A DNA stretch of 64,000 bases from Sphingorhabdus sp. 109 (GCF_902506555.1 NZ_LR732707.1:1703138-1767137), one strand, 5' to 3'. Positions 15,060 to 25,241 are shown, counted from the first letter of the stretch. Notes: a model not told the origin generated them from the letters alone. Numbers and translations are program-made.

Positions 15060-16868
15060 ATGCCACCCGATTATGCCACCGAGGGTCAGATCGACCCGCC
15101 GATGATCCCTACGCTCAAGCGGTTCCTGCCCTATCTCTGGCCCAAGGGCGAGCCGGGGCTGCGGTTGCGTATCATCATCGCCGGCCTGCTGGTGCTGTGC
15201 GCCAAGGCCGCCGTTCTGACGATGCCGTTTCTTTATAAAGCGGTTATCGACGGCATGTCGGACGAGGATCTCGGCACCGAGCTGACCGTGCTGCTCGCCC
15301 TGGTCGCGGCTTATGGCTTCGCCCGCTTCGGCCAGGTGATGTTCGACAATCTGCGCAATATCGTGTTCGAAAAGGTCGGCCAGCAGGCCGCGCGCCGCCT
15401 TGCCACCAATGTCTTCACGCACCTTCACAGCCTGTCGCTGCGCTTCCATCTCGGTCGCCGCACCGGTGAGGTCACCAAGATCATCGAACGCGGGACCAAG
15501 AGCATTGATATCATGCTCTATTTCCTGCTGTTCAACATCGCCCCGACGGTCGTCGAGCTGACCGCAGTGCTGATCATTTTCCAGATCAAATTCGGCTTCG
15601 AGCTGGTCGCCGCGACCATGGCGATGGTCGCTATTTACATCACCTTCACCCGCAAGGTCACCGACTGGCGCAACGCGCTGCGGGCGAAGATGAACGATAT
15701 GGATACAAGGGTGATCGGCCGGTCGGTCGATGCCTTGCTGAACTACGAGACGGTCAAATATTTCACCGCCGAACAGCGCGAGGCCGAACGCTATGACAGG
15801 GCGATGAAAGACTGGGCTGCGGCTGCGGTCAAATCGGAAAACTCGCTTGGCCTGCTCAATATCGGCCAGTCGATCATCACCAATCTGACGATGATCGGCG
15901 CGATGGCGTTCAGCGTCTACGGCTGGCAACAGGGCGATCTGACGGTCGGTGATCTGGTGCTGGTCAACGCCCTGCTGATGCAATTGTTCCGGCCGCTCGA
16001 TCTGCTCGGCATGGTCTATCGCACCATCCGTCAGGGCCTGGTCGACATGGACGCGATGTTCAAGCTGATCGATACCAAGCAGGAAGTGGTCGACAAGCCG
16101 GGCGCAAAGGCGCTGCAGATTTCCGAAGGCACGGTGCGCTTTGAAAATGTCGTGTTCAATTATGATGACGATCGCCAGATCTTGCACGGCCTCGATTTCG
16201 AGGTGCCGGCGGACGGGACGCTGGCGATTGTCGGGCCGTCCGGCGCCGGCAAATCGACGATCGCGCGATTGCTCTTCCGCTTCTATGATCCGCAGGCCGG
16301 ACGGATAGTGATCGACGGTCAGGACATAGCCGAAGTCACCCAGCAGAGCCTGCGCGGCGCAATCGGCATTGTTCCGCAGGATAGCGTGCTGTTCAACGAC
16401 AGCATCGGCTATAATATCGGCTATGGCCGCGAAGGGGCAACGCAGATCGAGATCGAGGATGCCGCGCGCGGCGCCGCTCTGGATGACTTTATCGCCAAAC
16501 TGCCGGACAGCTATGACACGCAGGTCGGCGAGCGCGGGCTGAAACTGTCCGGCGGCGAGAAACAGCGCGTCGCGATTGCGCGGACCTTGCTGAAAAACCC
16601 GCCGATCCTGATCCTTGACGAAGCCACGTCGGCGCTCGACAGCCGCACCGAGGACGAAATCCAGGCGACGCTTGCCAAGATATCGGAACGGCGGACCACC
16701 TTGATCATCGCACACCGGCTATCGACCATCACCCATGCCGACGAGATTATCGTACTCAACGAAGGGCGGATCGCCGAACGCGGCAGCCACCGGCAGTTGC
16801 TGGTCAAGCGCGGGCTCTACGCGGACATGTGGAAACGGCAGGCGGAGGACCAGCGAGAACCCGCCTGA
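15060..16868 (+). CDS. Atm1-type ABC exporter (fused permease and ATPase)
   Basis: A 602-residue half-transporter of the ATM1/HMT1 subfamily. Members export glutathione-linked compounds, iron-sulfur precursors or heavy-metal conjugates across the inner membrane. Residues 1-330 are the six-helix membrane domain with the subfamily hallmark MPFLYKAVIDGM and NALLMQLFRPLDLLGMVYR. The ATPase has Walker A GPSGAGKST (about residue 392), signature LSGGEKQRVAIAR (about 496) and Walker B ILILDEATSALD. It lies 64 bases after the TonB receptor and 79 before recQ, all on the plus strand. The start at 15060 lacks a clear Shine-Dalgarno. Confidence 0.94.
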   Translation: MPPDYATEGQIDPPMIPTLKRFLPYLWPKGEPGLRLRIIIAGLLVLCAKAAVLTMPFLYKAVIDGMSDEDLGTELTVLLALVAAYGFARFGQVMFDNLRNIVFEKVGQQAARRLATNVFTHLHSLSLRFHLGRRTGEVTKIIERGTKSIDIMLYFLLFNIAPTVVELTAVLIIFQIKFGFELVAATMAMVAIYITFTRKVTDWRNALRAKMNDMDTRVIGRSVDALLNYETVKYFTAEQREAERYDRAMKDWAAAAVKSENSLGLLNIGQSIITNLTMIGAMAFSVYGWQQGDLTVGDLVLVNALLMQLFRPLDLLGMVYRTIRQGLVDMDAMFKLIDTKQEVVDKPGAKALQISEGTVRFENVVFNYDDDRQILHGLDFEVPADGTLAIVGPSGAGKSTIARLLFRFYDPQAGRIVIDGQDIAEVTQQSLRGAIGIVPQDSVLFNDSIGYNIGYGREGATQIEIEDAARGAALDDFIAKLPDSYDTQVGERGLKLSGGEKQRVAIARTLLKNPPILILDEATSALDSRTEDEIQATLAKISERRTTLIIAHRLSTITHADEIIVLNEGRIAERGSHRQLLVKRGLYADMWKRQAEDQREPA

Positions 16869-16947
16869 CCGCCAGCCAAAATACCATTTTCGGTCATTTG
16901 CGATTTTGCGGTTTCGCATGGGGGCGTCTCTGGCTAGGGAATGATCC

Positions 16948-18726
16948 ATGACCGAAGCGCTTCTTCCCCTGCTTAAATCGACATTCGGCTACAGCAGCTT
17001 TCGCGGTATGCAGGAACCAGTGATGGACCGGGTGATGGCGAAGCGAAACACGCTTGCCGTGATGCCGACCGGCTCGGGAAAATCGCTTTGCTATCAACTT
17101 CCAGCCCTCGCCAACAGCGGCACCACCATCGTAATCTCGCCGCTGATCGCGCTGATGCACGACCAGTTGCGCAGCGCCGAGGCGGTCGGGATCCGGGCGG
17201 CCACCCTCACCTCCGCCGATGACAATCGCGCCGAGACGATTGCCCGATTAAGGGCGGGCGAGCTGGACCTGCTCTACGCCGCGCCCGAACGCGCGTCCCA
17301 GCCCCATTTTCGCGAATTGCTGGAGCAAACCAATATTTCACTCTTCGCCATCGACGAAGCGCATTGCGTATCCGAATGGGGGCATGATTTTCGTCCCGAC
17401 TACCGGCTGCTCCGTCCGTTGCTCGACCATTTCGGGTCGGTGCCGCGGCTGGCACTCACCGCGACCGCCGACGCCCATACGCGTGACGATATATTGGTGC
17501 AGCTGGGCATCGAGCAGGACGGGCTGATCCTTGCCGGTTTCGACCGGCCCAATATCCGCTACAGCATGAGCCCGCGCAGCGGCCTTGCACGGCAAGTCGG
17601 CGATCTGGTCGATCGCATCCCGGGACCGGGCATAATCTATGCGCAGACCCGCGCCGCAACTGAGAAAATGGCCAGCCAAATCGCCAGCACCGGACGCAGC
17701 GCGCGCGCCTATCACGCCGGTCTGCCGCCGGAAGTCCGCCAGCAGAACCAGCATGATTTTGTCGCTTCGGAAGATATGGTGATGGTCGCCACCATTGCCT
17801 TTGGCATGGGTATCGACAAGCCGGATGTGCGCTTTGTCGCGCATGCCGGCCTACCGAAATCGATCGAGGCCTATTATCAGGAAACCGGCCGTGCCGGTCG
17901 CGATGGCGATCCGGCCGAGGCCCATATGTTCTGGGGTGCGGAAGATTTTGCCAGAGCGCGGCAGCGGCTGGGCGAAATTGACGAAACCCGGCTGGAGAGC
18001 GAACGGACGAGGCTGGCGGCGCTCGGCGGTCTGGTCGAAACGCCGGGTTGCCGGCGCGCCGTGCTGCTCCGCCATTTCGGCGAAAATCCTCCGGAGCAAT
18101 GTGGCAATTGCGACAATTGCCTGAACGCTCCGAAGACCCGCAATGTCACCGAACTGGCGCGCAAATTCTTGTCCGCCGTCTATCGCACCGGCCAGAGTTT
18201 CGGGGTCACCCATCTCGAAGCGGTGCTCACCGGCAGGCAGGATGAGAAAATCCTCTCGCGCGGCCACGACCAACTTTCGGTTTTCGATATTGTCGGAGAA
18301 GAGGAAGCTGCGCTGATCAAGCCGGTGTCCCGCTCGCTGCTACTCCGCGATGCTTTGCGCAACACCGAACATGGCGGCCTGATGTTCGGCCCCGAGGCGC
18401 GCAAGATACTCAAGGGCGAACAGGAAGTTGCCATTGTCGAGCCGCCCAAGCGTGCCTCACGCAAACGACGCGGGGGCACGGCCTCGCCAAACCCCTTTGG
18501 CGATCCTCTGTTCGAAGCACTGCGGGCAAAGCGCATGGAACTGGCCAAGGAACTGGGCGTCCCGCCTTATGTCATCTTCCACGACAGCGTGCTGCGTGAT
18601 ATGACCGGTCTGAAACCGGGCAGCCTGTCGGCACTCGGCGAGCTGCCGGGCATCGGTGCGGCCAAACTGGAGAAACATGGTGAAGCCTTTCTGGCCGTGA
18701 TCCGTGAAATGACCGAAGCGGCATGA
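16948..18726 (+). CDS. recQ: ATP-dependent DNA helicase RecQ
   Basis: A 592-residue 3'-5' helicase for recombination and replication-fork repair. Order of domains: helicase core with Walker A TGSGKS (residues 41-46) and DEAH (136-139) followed by the RecQ aromatic loop CVSEWGHDFRPDY; the second RecA-like domain with FGMGIDKPDVRFV and QETGRAGRDG; a zinc site formed by C368, C385, C388 and C391; a winged helix; and an HRDC domain (about residues 525-590, with GIGAAKLEKHGEAFL). The length is normal. The start is the ATG at 16948. The stop overlaps a possible upstream start of the next gene (ATGA at 18723). Confidence 0.97.
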   Translation: MTEALLPLLKSTFGYSSFRGMQEPVMDRVMAKRNTLAVMPTGSGKSLCYQLPALANSGTTIVISPLIALMHDQLRSAEAVGIRAATLTSADDNRAETIARLRAGELDLLYAAPERASQPHFRELLEQTNISLFAIDEAHCVSEWGHDFRPDYRLLRPLLDHFGSVPRLALTATADAHTRDDILVQLGIEQDGLILAGFDRPNIRYSMSPRSGLARQVGDLVDRIPGPGIIYAQTRAATEKMASQIASTGRSARAYHAGLPPEVRQQNQHDFVASEDMVMVATIAFGMGIDKPDVRFVAHAGLPKSIEAYYQETGRAGRDGDPAEAHMFWGAEDFARARQRLGEIDETRLESERTRLAALGGLVETPGCRRAVLLRHFGENPPEQCGNCDNCLNAPKTRNVTELARKFLSAVYRTGQSFGVTHLEAVLTGRQDEKILSRGHDQLSVFDIVGEEEAALIKPVSRSLLLRDALRNTEHGGLMFGPEARKILKGEQEVAIVEPPKRASRKRRGGTASPNPFGDPLFEALRAKRMELAKELGVPPYVIFHDSVLRDMTGLKPGSLSALGELPGIGAAKLEKHGEAFLAVIREMTEAA

Positions 18727-18836
18727 AACGATATATCAACCTGGCCTCCGTTATATTACCTATTGTCCTGGCGGGCCGTAGCGCGGCAACGGCGACCGCC
18801 AACGACAGCAATGTTCCGACAGAGGAGACCCAGAAA

Positions 18837-19262
18837 ATGTTCCGCAAGATCAATGACAATCTCAGCGTATCGCCGCAAATCTCGCTGGACGATGTCGCCG
18901 CTGCCAAGGCCGAGGGCGTCAGCCTGATCATCAACAACCGCCCCGACGGCGAAGATCCGGCTGCCCCGCAAAGCACCGATATCGAAGCGGCCGCGCGAGA
19001 TGCCGGCCTGAAATATATCGCGATTCCGATCACGCATAGTGGCTTTTCCGGCCCGCAAGTCGATGCGATGATTGCCGCGCTTGCCGACGGGGACAAGGCC
19101 CTCGCCTATTGCCGCTCGGGCACCCGCTCGACTCTGCTATGGGCGCTGGCGCAGGCAAAACAGGGCGTGGCACCGGACGAGATCGCTCGACTCGCAGGCA
19201 ATGCGGGCTATGATATCACCCCGGTACGCGCAATGGTCGACGCGCTTTCATCCGGCAACTGA
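18837..19262 (+). CDS. TIGR01244/DUF442-type sulfurtransferase or protein-phosphatase-like protein
   Basis: A 141-residue protein of the DUF442 (beta-lactamase-hydrolase-like) family, a dual-specificity-phosphatase fold. The active-site loop is YCRSGTRS, with C92 and R97. The N-terminus MFRKINDNLSVSPQIS is typical for the family. Members are linked to sulfide or persulfide handling, often next to Blh/ETHE1 dioxygenases; none is present here. The ATG at 18837 has a GAGGAG eight bases upstream. An in-frame ATG at 18723, overlapping the recQ stop, would add a signal-peptide-like 38-residue leader (see findings). Confidence 0.85.
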   Translation: MFRKINDNLSVSPQISLDDVAAAKAEGVSLIINNRPDGEDPAAPQSTDIEAAARDAGLKYIAIPITHSGFSGPQVDAMIAALADGDKALAYCRSGTRSTLLWALAQAKQGVAPDEIARLAGNAGYDITPVRAMVDALSSGN

Positions 19263-19308
19263 TCGAGGCATCTGGACAGCCACTAACATTCGTGTCAGTA
19301 GCTGGCGG

Positions 19309-20274
19309 ATGGAAAATTTACCATCTCCAACCCTTTGGGCGATTCCCTTTTTCGTCATCACGGTGGCCTTGGAATGGCTATGGAGCCGCAAAAGCAGAAC
19401 GATCCGCTACGAGACGAAAGATGCGCTTACCTCTCTGGCACTGGGAAGCGGCAGTGTGGTCGCCGGCGTGCTGACCGGCGGTCTGGTTCTGGCTCTGAGT
19501 CTATGGGTTTACGAGCACCGGATTTTTGATCTTCAACTGGGCTGGCCGAACATACTCTGGATCGTACCATTGGCCTTCGTGCTCGACGATTTCGCCTATT
19601 ACTGGTTCCATCGCACGGCTCATCGCGTCCGCTGGTTTTGGGCCTCGCATGTCATACATCACAGCAGCCAGCACTATAATCTTTCCACTGCGCTCCGGCA
19701 GACCTGGACCGGTTTTTTTTCGCTCAGCTTCCTCTTCTCGATGCCGCTCTTCTATCTCGGTATTCCACCGGCGCTGGTCTTCTTCCTTTCGGGGCTGAAC
19801 TTGGTTTATCAATATTGGATCCACACTGAGGCAATCGACCGGATGCCCCGCTGGTTCGAGTCAGTGATGAACACGCCCTCGCACCATCGCGTCCATCATG
19901 CGACCAACCCGCGTTATCTCGACCGCAATTATGCCGGGGTGTTCATCATCTGGGACAAGATGTTCGGAACTTTTGAGCCGGAGACCGATGCCGAAAAAAT
20001 TCAATATGGCATCGTCAAGAACCTCGACAGCTTCAATCTGCTGTGGGCCGCCTTTCATGAATGGATTGGCATCGCAAAGGATTTTTGGAGCGCTCCCTGG
20101 CGCTACAAGATCAACTATTTGATAAAACCGCCCGGATGGAGCCATGACGGCTCCAGAGAAAGCAGCGAGACCATAAAGGCACGCTGGGCAGAACAGGAGA
20201 GAGTTACATGGCAGAATTTGACTTCATCGTCATCGGGGGCGGTTCGGCAGGGAGTGCAGTCGCAGGACGACTGA
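19309..20274 (+). CDS. Sterol desaturase/fatty-acid hydroxylase superfamily membrane protein
   Basis: A 321-residue integral membrane diiron protein. The eight-histidine signature is visible: WFHRTAHR (HxxxH), [11 protein letters not shown] (HxxHH) and HHRVHHATN (HHxxHH). There are about five membrane segments (residues 8-22, 42-70, 80-98, 143-160 and 165-180). Members hydroxylate or desaturate lipids or cleave ether bonds; the substrate is unknown. The start [12 protein letters not shown] at 19309 is the first Met before the conserved region, preceded by TGGCGG. The C-terminus runs 67 bases into the following GMC gene, so the two are likely co-translated. Confidence 0.9.
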   Translation: MENLPSPTLWAIPFFVITVALEWLWSRKSRTIRYETKDALTSLALGSGSVVAGVLTGGLVLALSLWVYEHRIFDLQLGWPNILWIVPLAFVLDDFAYYWFHRTAHRVRWFWASHVIHHSSQHYNLSTALRQTWTGFFSLSFLFSMPLFYLGIPPALVFFLSGLNLVYQYWIHTEAIDRMPRWFESVMNTPSHHRVHHATNPRYLDRNYAGVFIIWDKMFGTFEPETDAEKIQYGIVKNLDSFNLLWAAFHEWIGIAKDFWSAPWRYKINYLIKPPGWSHDGSRESSETIKARWAEQERVTWQNLTSSSSGAVRQGVQSQDD

Positions 20275-21797
20275 GCGAAGACGGCAAACATACGGTCTGC
20301 CTGATCGAAGCCGGGGGCCGCAACAATAATTTCCTCGTCAAGACGCCGGGAATGATGCCCTTCCTGTTGAAAAACGCCAACTGGAGATTCGATACAGTCC
20401 CGCAAAAAGGGCTCAACGGCCGTACAGGATACCAGCCACGCGGACGCGGCCTTGGCGGATCGAGCGCGATCAATGCGATGATCTATATTCGCGGCAACAA
20501 ATGGGACTATGACAATTGGGCCGCCATGGGCTGCGATGGCTGGGCCTATGATGATGTTCTCCCCTATTTCAAGCGATCGGAAGGCAATGAACGCGGCGGT
20601 GATAAATTTCATGGCGGCGATGGGCCGCTGTCCGTCTCCGACCAGAAATGGCCCAATCCGGGGAGCCTCGCCTTTGTCGAAGCGGCGCGCAATCTACAGC
20701 TGCCGATTCTCGATGATTTCAATGGCGAGCGGCAGGAAGGTATGGGCATCTACCAGGTGACCCAGAAAGCCGGCGAACGCTGGTCCGCAGCCCGCGCCTA
20801 TGTCGAGCCTGCCCGTTCGCGCCCGAACCTGACGATCAGGACCAAGTCGCTGGTAGAAAAGCTGGTTGTCAAGGACGGGCGCGTGACCGGCGTGCAGATC
20901 AAGCGCGGGTCCGGCGGCGAAACGATCAATGCACGCGCAGCTGTCGTCCTGTCTGCCGGCGCCTTCGGGTCGCCCCATATATTACAACTGTCCGGCATCG
21001 GTCCGGCGGCGCATCTGAAGGACAAGGGTGTGGATGTCGTGCTGGACAAGCCGGAAGTCGGTGAGAATCTGAAGGACCATATCGACTTTGTTTCCGGCTA
21101 CAAGACCGAGTCAAAAGAGCTGATCGGCGATTCACTCGCCGGCACCGTGCGGATGGCCAAGGCAATTGTGCAGCACCGGGTCAGGCGGACCGGAATCATG
21201 ACCACGCCTTATGCCGAAGCCGGCGGTTTCTGGAGCAGCGGTCCGGACGTCCCTGCCCCGGATATCCAGTATCACTTCGTACCCGCGATGCTCGAGGATC
21301 ATGGTCGAGAATCGGTCAAGGGCCACGGCTTCAGCTGCCATGCCTGTGTGCTGCGCCCGCACAGCAAGGGTACGGTCAGGCTGAACGACCAGAACCCCGT
21401 TTCTCCGCCGGCCATCGACCCGAACTTCCTCGATGATGACCGCGATATCGCGACGCTACGCAAGGGCGTGCGGCATATGAAGCGGATATTGGAGACCCCG
21501 CCGCTGACCGATTTTTCGCCCACCGACCGGCACCCGATAGATATCAACAATGATGCGGCGCTCGACAAGCTGATCCGCGACCGCGCCGACACTGTCTATC
21601 ATCCCGTCGGCACCTGCCGCATGGGTGGTGATGATGCGGCGGTGGTCGATGCCAGACTGAAATTCCGCGGACTCGAAGGCCTCTATATCGCCGATGCCTC
21701 GATCATGCCGGAAATTATCAGTGGCAATACCAACGCTCCGAGCATCATGATCGGTGAGCGGGCGGCGGACTTCATCAAGGCGGATCTGGCCGGCTAG
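20208..21797 (+). CDS. GMC-family FAD-dependent oxidoreductase (choline dehydrogenase-like)
   Basis: A 529-residue alcohol oxidase or dehydrogenase. The FAD-binding [13 protein letters not shown] is at residues 10-22. The GMC signatures [19 protein letters not shown] and [18 protein letters not shown] are visible. The C-terminal active-site region has [11 protein letters not shown] and [20 protein letters not shown]. Members oxidise choline, alkanols, polyols or aromatic alcohols; the substrate is not certain. AGGAGAG lies just before the ATG at 20208, which is inside the last codons of the desaturase gene. The pairing suggests successive steps on a hydroxylated lipid or alcohol. It converges on the symporter gene with only a 7-base gap. 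Confidence 0.94.
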   Translation: MAEFDFIVIGGGSAGSAVAGRLSEDGKHTVCLIEAGGRNNNFLVKTPGMMPFLLKNANWRFDTVPQKGLNGRTGYQPRGRGLGGSSAINAMIYIRGNKWDYDNWAAMGCDGWAYDDVLPYFKRSEGNERGGDKFHGGDGPLSVSDQKWPNPGSLAFVEAARNLQLPILDDFNGERQEGMGIYQVTQKAGERWSAARAYVEPARSRPNLTIRTKSLVEKLVVKDGRVTGVQIKRGSGGETINARAAVVLSAGAFGSPHILQLSGIGPAAHLKDKGVDVVLDKPEVGENLKDHIDFVSGYKTESKELIGDSLAGTVRMAKAIVQHRVRRTGIMTTPYAEAGGFWSSGPDVPAPDIQYHFVPAMLEDHGRESVKGHGFSCHACVLRPHSKGTVRLNDQNPVSPPAIDPNFLDDDRDIATLRKGVRHMKRILETPPLTDFSPTDRHPIDINNDAALDKLIRDRADTVYHPVGTCRMGGDDAAVVDARLKFRGLEGLYIADASIMPEIISGNTNAPSIMIGERAADFIKADLAG

Positions 21798-21804
21798 TCG
21801 CTGC

Positions 21805-23379
21805 CTATAATCTCTCGATCAACAGGGAGATCAGGATGATCGAAAAAACGAACAGGGTGAGGCCTGCCGTCGCGAGGAGGATATGAGCCCGCGAGACACC
21901 ACTGGTGATCCGGCGGGAAGGACCGCCGGCAAGCGGCATTTTCCGAGACGCCAGTGACAGCGCGATGGCAACCGAGAGAGTCACCAGAAGGCCGATCAGA
22001 TTCCACCACATCCAGAACAGGCCGGGCTGGCACTGCCAGAAGTAAAGATTCAGCGACAGGCCGGTCAGAAACCCGATATTGCTGCTCAAAACGGTTCTGC
22101 GCTTCCACAGGATCGCGATCAGGAACACGCCCAGAACCGGTCCGTAAAGCGCCGAGCCAACCTTGTTGATCGCCTCGATAACCGTGGCGGAAATATCGCC
22201 CGAATAGATGGAGAAACAAAGAATCACCCCGCCCCAGAGCAGCGCCAGCAAGCGGGCGAAGCGGACCTCCCGGCGTGGATCAGCGATCCGCAGGCCGTAG
22301 CCTTTCAGTTCTTCGATGGTCACCGCCGACAGCGAATTGACCGCCGAACTCAGCGTCGACATCGCCGCCGACATGATTGCCACCAGCAACAGGCCGATGA
22401 CACCATGAGGGAGAAATTCGAGGATGAAAAAGGGCATCAGATAGTCCGGACGATCATCCGGAATGAGCGAGAGAAAGGCGCTGTCGCCCGTGGCAATCAC
22501 ACCGACCGCCAGGCCGGTAATGCAATAGAGCAGCGTGACGGGAAAGCGCAGCAGGGCGTTGGCCGTGAGTAACTTGCGGATATCCCCGAGGCTTTTGGCC
22601 GACAGCGACCGCTGGGCCTGGGTCTGGTCGCAGGCATAATATGACACATAGAGCACAAATCCGCCGAAAAGCATCGGCAATAGGGCAAATTCGTCGGTCA
22701 CCAGCCCCGCATAGGTCCAGTCGACCACCCGCAACCGTTCCGGATCGATGCTCGCCCAGAATAGATCAAAACCGCCGATAATCGATATCGCATAGGCCAG
22801 ACAGACCAGCAGGCCCAGAACGATCAGCACCATCTGGATCGCATCGGCATAGACCACCGCCCGGATGCCGCCGAGAAAGGAATAGACGATGGTTATGATA
22901 CTGATCGCCAGGATCGACTGGAGGAATGGGACGCCCAGCACCGCCTCGATGATGATTCCGGTCGTATAGACCATGATACCGGTACCAAAGGCGCGCACGA
23001 TCTGGAACGAAACGCTGATCAGGAAACGCGTCGAACGGCCGATCCGCTGTTCCAGAAAGTCGAAGATGCTGATCACACCCGAGCGGTAGAGCGGCGGCAT
23101 GATCACGAACATCACCAGCAGCATTGCCAGCGGCAGCGCGAATTCGAAGGTCAGCCATTTCAGCCCGCCGCCTTCCCGCAACCCGACAAAGGCCGGTGCC
23201 GAAATGAAGCTGATCGCCGACAACTGGGTGGCCATCGCCGACAGACCGAGTGGAAACCAGCCGATCCCCTTGTTGCCGAGGAAATAATCGCCCTCGTCAT
23301 TCTGTTTGCTGAGGACCATCCCGAATATCAGCATCGCCGCGAGATAGCCGATGACCACGATATAATCGAAACTGTTCAT
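21805..23379 (-). CDS. Sodium:solute symporter (SSS family)
   Basis: A 524-residue inner-membrane carrier with about 13-14 helices. The N-terminus IVVIGYLAAMLIFGMVLSKQ and the GDYFLGNKGIGWFPLGLSAMATQLSAISFI region are typical of the SSS/SGLT family, as is SFLGGIRAVVYADAIQ. Members import sugars, sialic acid, proline, pantothenate and similar solutes with Na+. The substrate is not determined; the absence of a catabolic neighbour prevents a guess. It starts with ATG at 23379. Confidence 0.93.
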   Translation of the reverse strand: MNSFDYIVVIGYLAAMLIFGMVLSKQNDEGDYFLGNKGIGWFPLGLSAMATQLSAISFISAPAFVGLREGGGLKWLTFEFALPLAMLLVMFVIMPPLYRSGVISIFDFLEQRIGRSTRFLISVSFQIVRAFGTGIMVYTTGIIIEAVLGVPFLQSILAISIITIVYSFLGGIRAVVYADAIQMVLIVLGLLVCLAYAISIIGGFDLFWASIDPERLRVVDWTYAGLVTDEFALLPMLFGGFVLYVSYYACDQTQAQRSLSAKSLGDIRKLLTANALLRFPVTLLYCITGLAVGVIATGDSAFLSLIPDDRPDYLMPFFILEFLPHGVIGLLLVAIMSAAMSTLSSAVNSLSAVTIEELKGYGLRIADPRREVRFARLLALLWGGVILCFSIYSGDISATVIEAINKVGSALYGPVLGVFLIAILWKRRTVLSSNIGFLTGLSLNLYFWQCQPGLFWMWWNLIGLLVTLSVAIALSLASRKMPLAGGPSRRITSGVSRAHILLATAGLTLFVFSIILISLLIERL

Positions 23380-23415
23380 ATATTCAGTTCAAAACCTGTG
23401 GAGATCAAATCCGGA

Positions 23416-23451
23416 TAAAAAAAGGCCGGGATGCTCTCACATCTCCGGCCT
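23416..23451 (-). terminator. Intrinsic terminator of glnK-amtB
   Basis: On the minus strand after the amtB stop: stem AGGCCGG / CCGGCCT extended by an inner GAT/ATC pairing, followed by seven T. It separates the amtB operon from the symporter gene. Confidence 0.85.
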
Positions 23452-23526
23452 GAAGTTGTTTGTTCGCAGGAGGAACAAGGTGAGGCGCCGACCCGAATTG
23501 GGAGGAGAAGGCCGGCGCCAAACAGG

Positions 23527-24843
23527 TTAGCCCTTGGCAAATTCCGGGTAGGCTTCGACGCCCACTTCGGCGATATCCATTCCGAGCATTTCCTGCTCTT
23601 CGGTCGGACGGACACCAAGGGTGAATTTCAGAGCAAACCAGATGATCGAGCTGGTGATCAGCACGAAGACACCGGTTGCGACCACACCGGTCAGCTGCGC
23701 GACAAACGGCACTTCGGTGTTGGTAAGCGGAACGATCAGCGTGCCCCAGATACCGGCCAGAAGGTGAACCGGAATGGCGCCGACAACATCGTCGATCTTG
23801 AGCTTGTCGAGCATCGGAACAGCGAACACTACGATCGCGCCGCCGATACCGCCAATGAACAAGGCTGCAGGAACGGACGGTGTCAGCGGTTCTGCCGTGA
23901 TCGAGACAAGCCCGGCCAGCGCACCATTGAGTGCCATCGTGACATCGATCTTCTTATAGATGAGCTGCGTCAGGATGATCGCGACTACCACACCGCCAGC
24001 TGCGGCCATGTTGGTGTTGACGAAGATCTTGGAAACGTCGCTGACATCACCGATCGTGCCCATGGCAAGCTGCGATGCGCCGTTGAAGCCGAACCAGCCA
24101 AGCCACAGGATGAACGTACCCAGGGTAGCAAGCGGAATGCTTGAACCAGGCATGACCGTGATCTTGCCATCGACATAGCGACCCAGACGGGGGCCGATGA
24201 TCAAGGCGCCGGCGAGAGCAGCCCAGCCACCGGTCGAGTGGACCAGCGTGGAACCGGCAAAGTCACTGAAGCCCATGGCGTCGAGCCAGCCAGCGCCCCA
24301 TTCCCAGCTCACGATGACCGGATAAATGAAACCGGTGAGCACGAAAACGAAGATGAAGAACGGAATGACTTTCACGCGCTCCGCTACGGTACCGGAAACG
24401 ATCGACGCCGTGGTTGCGCAGAAAACCATCTGGAAGAACCAGTCTGACGCTACCGAATAGCCGGTGTCGACATCCGCTTCACCCACGCCCTGCATGGCGT
24501 AAGGGAAATCGGCGATACCGAAATAGCCGCCTTCGAAGCCCGGATAGGCAATCGAATAGCCGATGAACCAGAACATGATACCGGCAATCGAATAAAGGCC
24601 GATATTTTTCAGACATTGCATCGAAACATTTTTGGAACGCACGAGGCCGGCTTCGAGCATCGCGAACCCGGCGGCCATCCACATGACAAGGAACCCGCCA
24701 AGAAGGAACAACAGGGTATTGAAGATATAGGCTGTGTTGGCACTGGGGTCGGCCACTTCAGCCGCCTCCTGTGCCAGCGCGGGCGCGGCCGCAGCCATCA
24801 CCGCCAGCCCTGCGGAAATTGTTAGAAATTTTCTCATTGTCAT
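23527..24843 (-). CDS. amtB: Ammonium transporter AmtB
   Basis: A 438-residue ammonium channel with a cleavable signal peptide (LTISAGLAVMAAAAPALAQ) and eleven membrane segments. Family motifs: FLVMWMAAGFAMLEAGLVRSKN, FWFIGYSIAYPG, DFAGSTLVHSTGGWAAL (with the pore His) and FILWLGWFGFNGAS. It follows glnK by 10 bases, the standard arrangement in which GlnK blocks AmtB when nitrogen is plentiful. Expression should depend on the sigma-54 promoter in front of glnK. ATG at 24843 (MTMRKF) is chosen because GGGGA lies just upstream; the ATG two codons later is possible. Confidence 0.97.
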   Translation of the reverse strand: MTMRKFLTISAGLAVMAAAAPALAQEAAEVADPSANTAYIFNTLLFLLGGFLVMWMAAGFAMLEAGLVRSKNVSMQCLKNIGLYSIAGIMFWFIGYSIAYPGFEGGYFGIADFPYAMQGVGEADVDTGYSVASDWFFQMVFCATTASIVSGTVAERVKVIPFFIFVFVLTGFIYPVIVSWEWGAGWLDAMGFSDFAGSTLVHSTGGWAALAGALIIGPRLGRYVDGKITVMPGSSIPLATLGTFILWLGWFGFNGASQLAMGTIGDVSDVSKIFVNTNMAAAGGVVVAIILTQLIYKKIDVTMALNGALAGLVSITAEPLTPSVPAALFIGGIGGAIVVFAVPMLDKLKIDDVVGAIPVHLLAGIWGTLIVPLTNTEVPFVAQLTGVVATGVFVLITSSIIWFALKFTLGVRPTEEQEMLGMDIAEVGVEAYPEFAKG

Positions 24844-24853
24844 AATTCCCCGA

Positions 24854-25192
24854 TTAAATTGCTGTGTCGCCGGTTTCGCCGGTGCGAATACGCACCGCGT
24901 CTTCCAGACCGATTGTGAAAATCTTGCCGTCGCCGATCGACTCCGTACCGGCGGCAGATTGAATGGCCTCAACCGCCTGCGCTGCGACAGCGCTGCTGCA
25001 CGCCACCTCGATTTTCAGCTTCGGAACCATGTTGGTGGTATATTCCGCACCGCGATAGACTTCCGTCTGGCCCTTTTGCCGACCGAAGCCCTTGACTTCG
25101 GTTACGGTCATGCCGGTCACACCGACACCGGTCAGCGCTTCGCGAACATCGTCAAGCTTGAACGGTTTGATTATGGCTATGATAAATTTCAT
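24854..25192 (-). CDS. glnK: P-II nitrogen regulatory protein
   Basis: A 112-residue trimeric signalling protein that senses 2-oxoglutarate, ATP and ADP and is uridylylated under nitrogen limitation. The T-loop Tyr is Y51 in EVYRGAEYTTN. The B-loop TESIGDGKIF and C-terminal IRTGETGDTAI are typical. Linkage to amtB supports GlnK rather than GlnB. It starts with ATG at 25192, about 23 bases after the predicted transcription start of the sigma-54 promoter at 25227-25241. Confidence 0.96.
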   Translation of the reverse strand: MKFIIAIIKPFKLDDVREALTGVGVTGMTVTEVKGFGRQKGQTEVYRGAEYTTNMVPKLKIEVACSSAVAAQAVEAIQSAAGTESIGDGKIFTIGLEDAVRIRTGETGDTAI

Positions 25193-25226
25193 TACGCCCC
25201 CTATTGTTGTTACCGGGGGTTACCTC

Positions 25227-25241
25227 GCAAAGCTCGTGCCA
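25227..25241 (-). promoter_or_regulatory. Sigma-54 (-24/-12) promoter of glnK-amtB
   Basis: On the minus strand TGGCACG-AGCT-TTGC is a perfect match to the consensus TGGCACG-N4-TTGC, with GG and GC exactly 12 bp apart. Transcription should start near 25215. Confidence 0.92.

Noticed and set aside
14979-16715. A 578-codon open frame antisense to the ABC exporter
   Set aside because: The sense frame has complete ABC motifs; the antisense protein is a low-complexity shadow.
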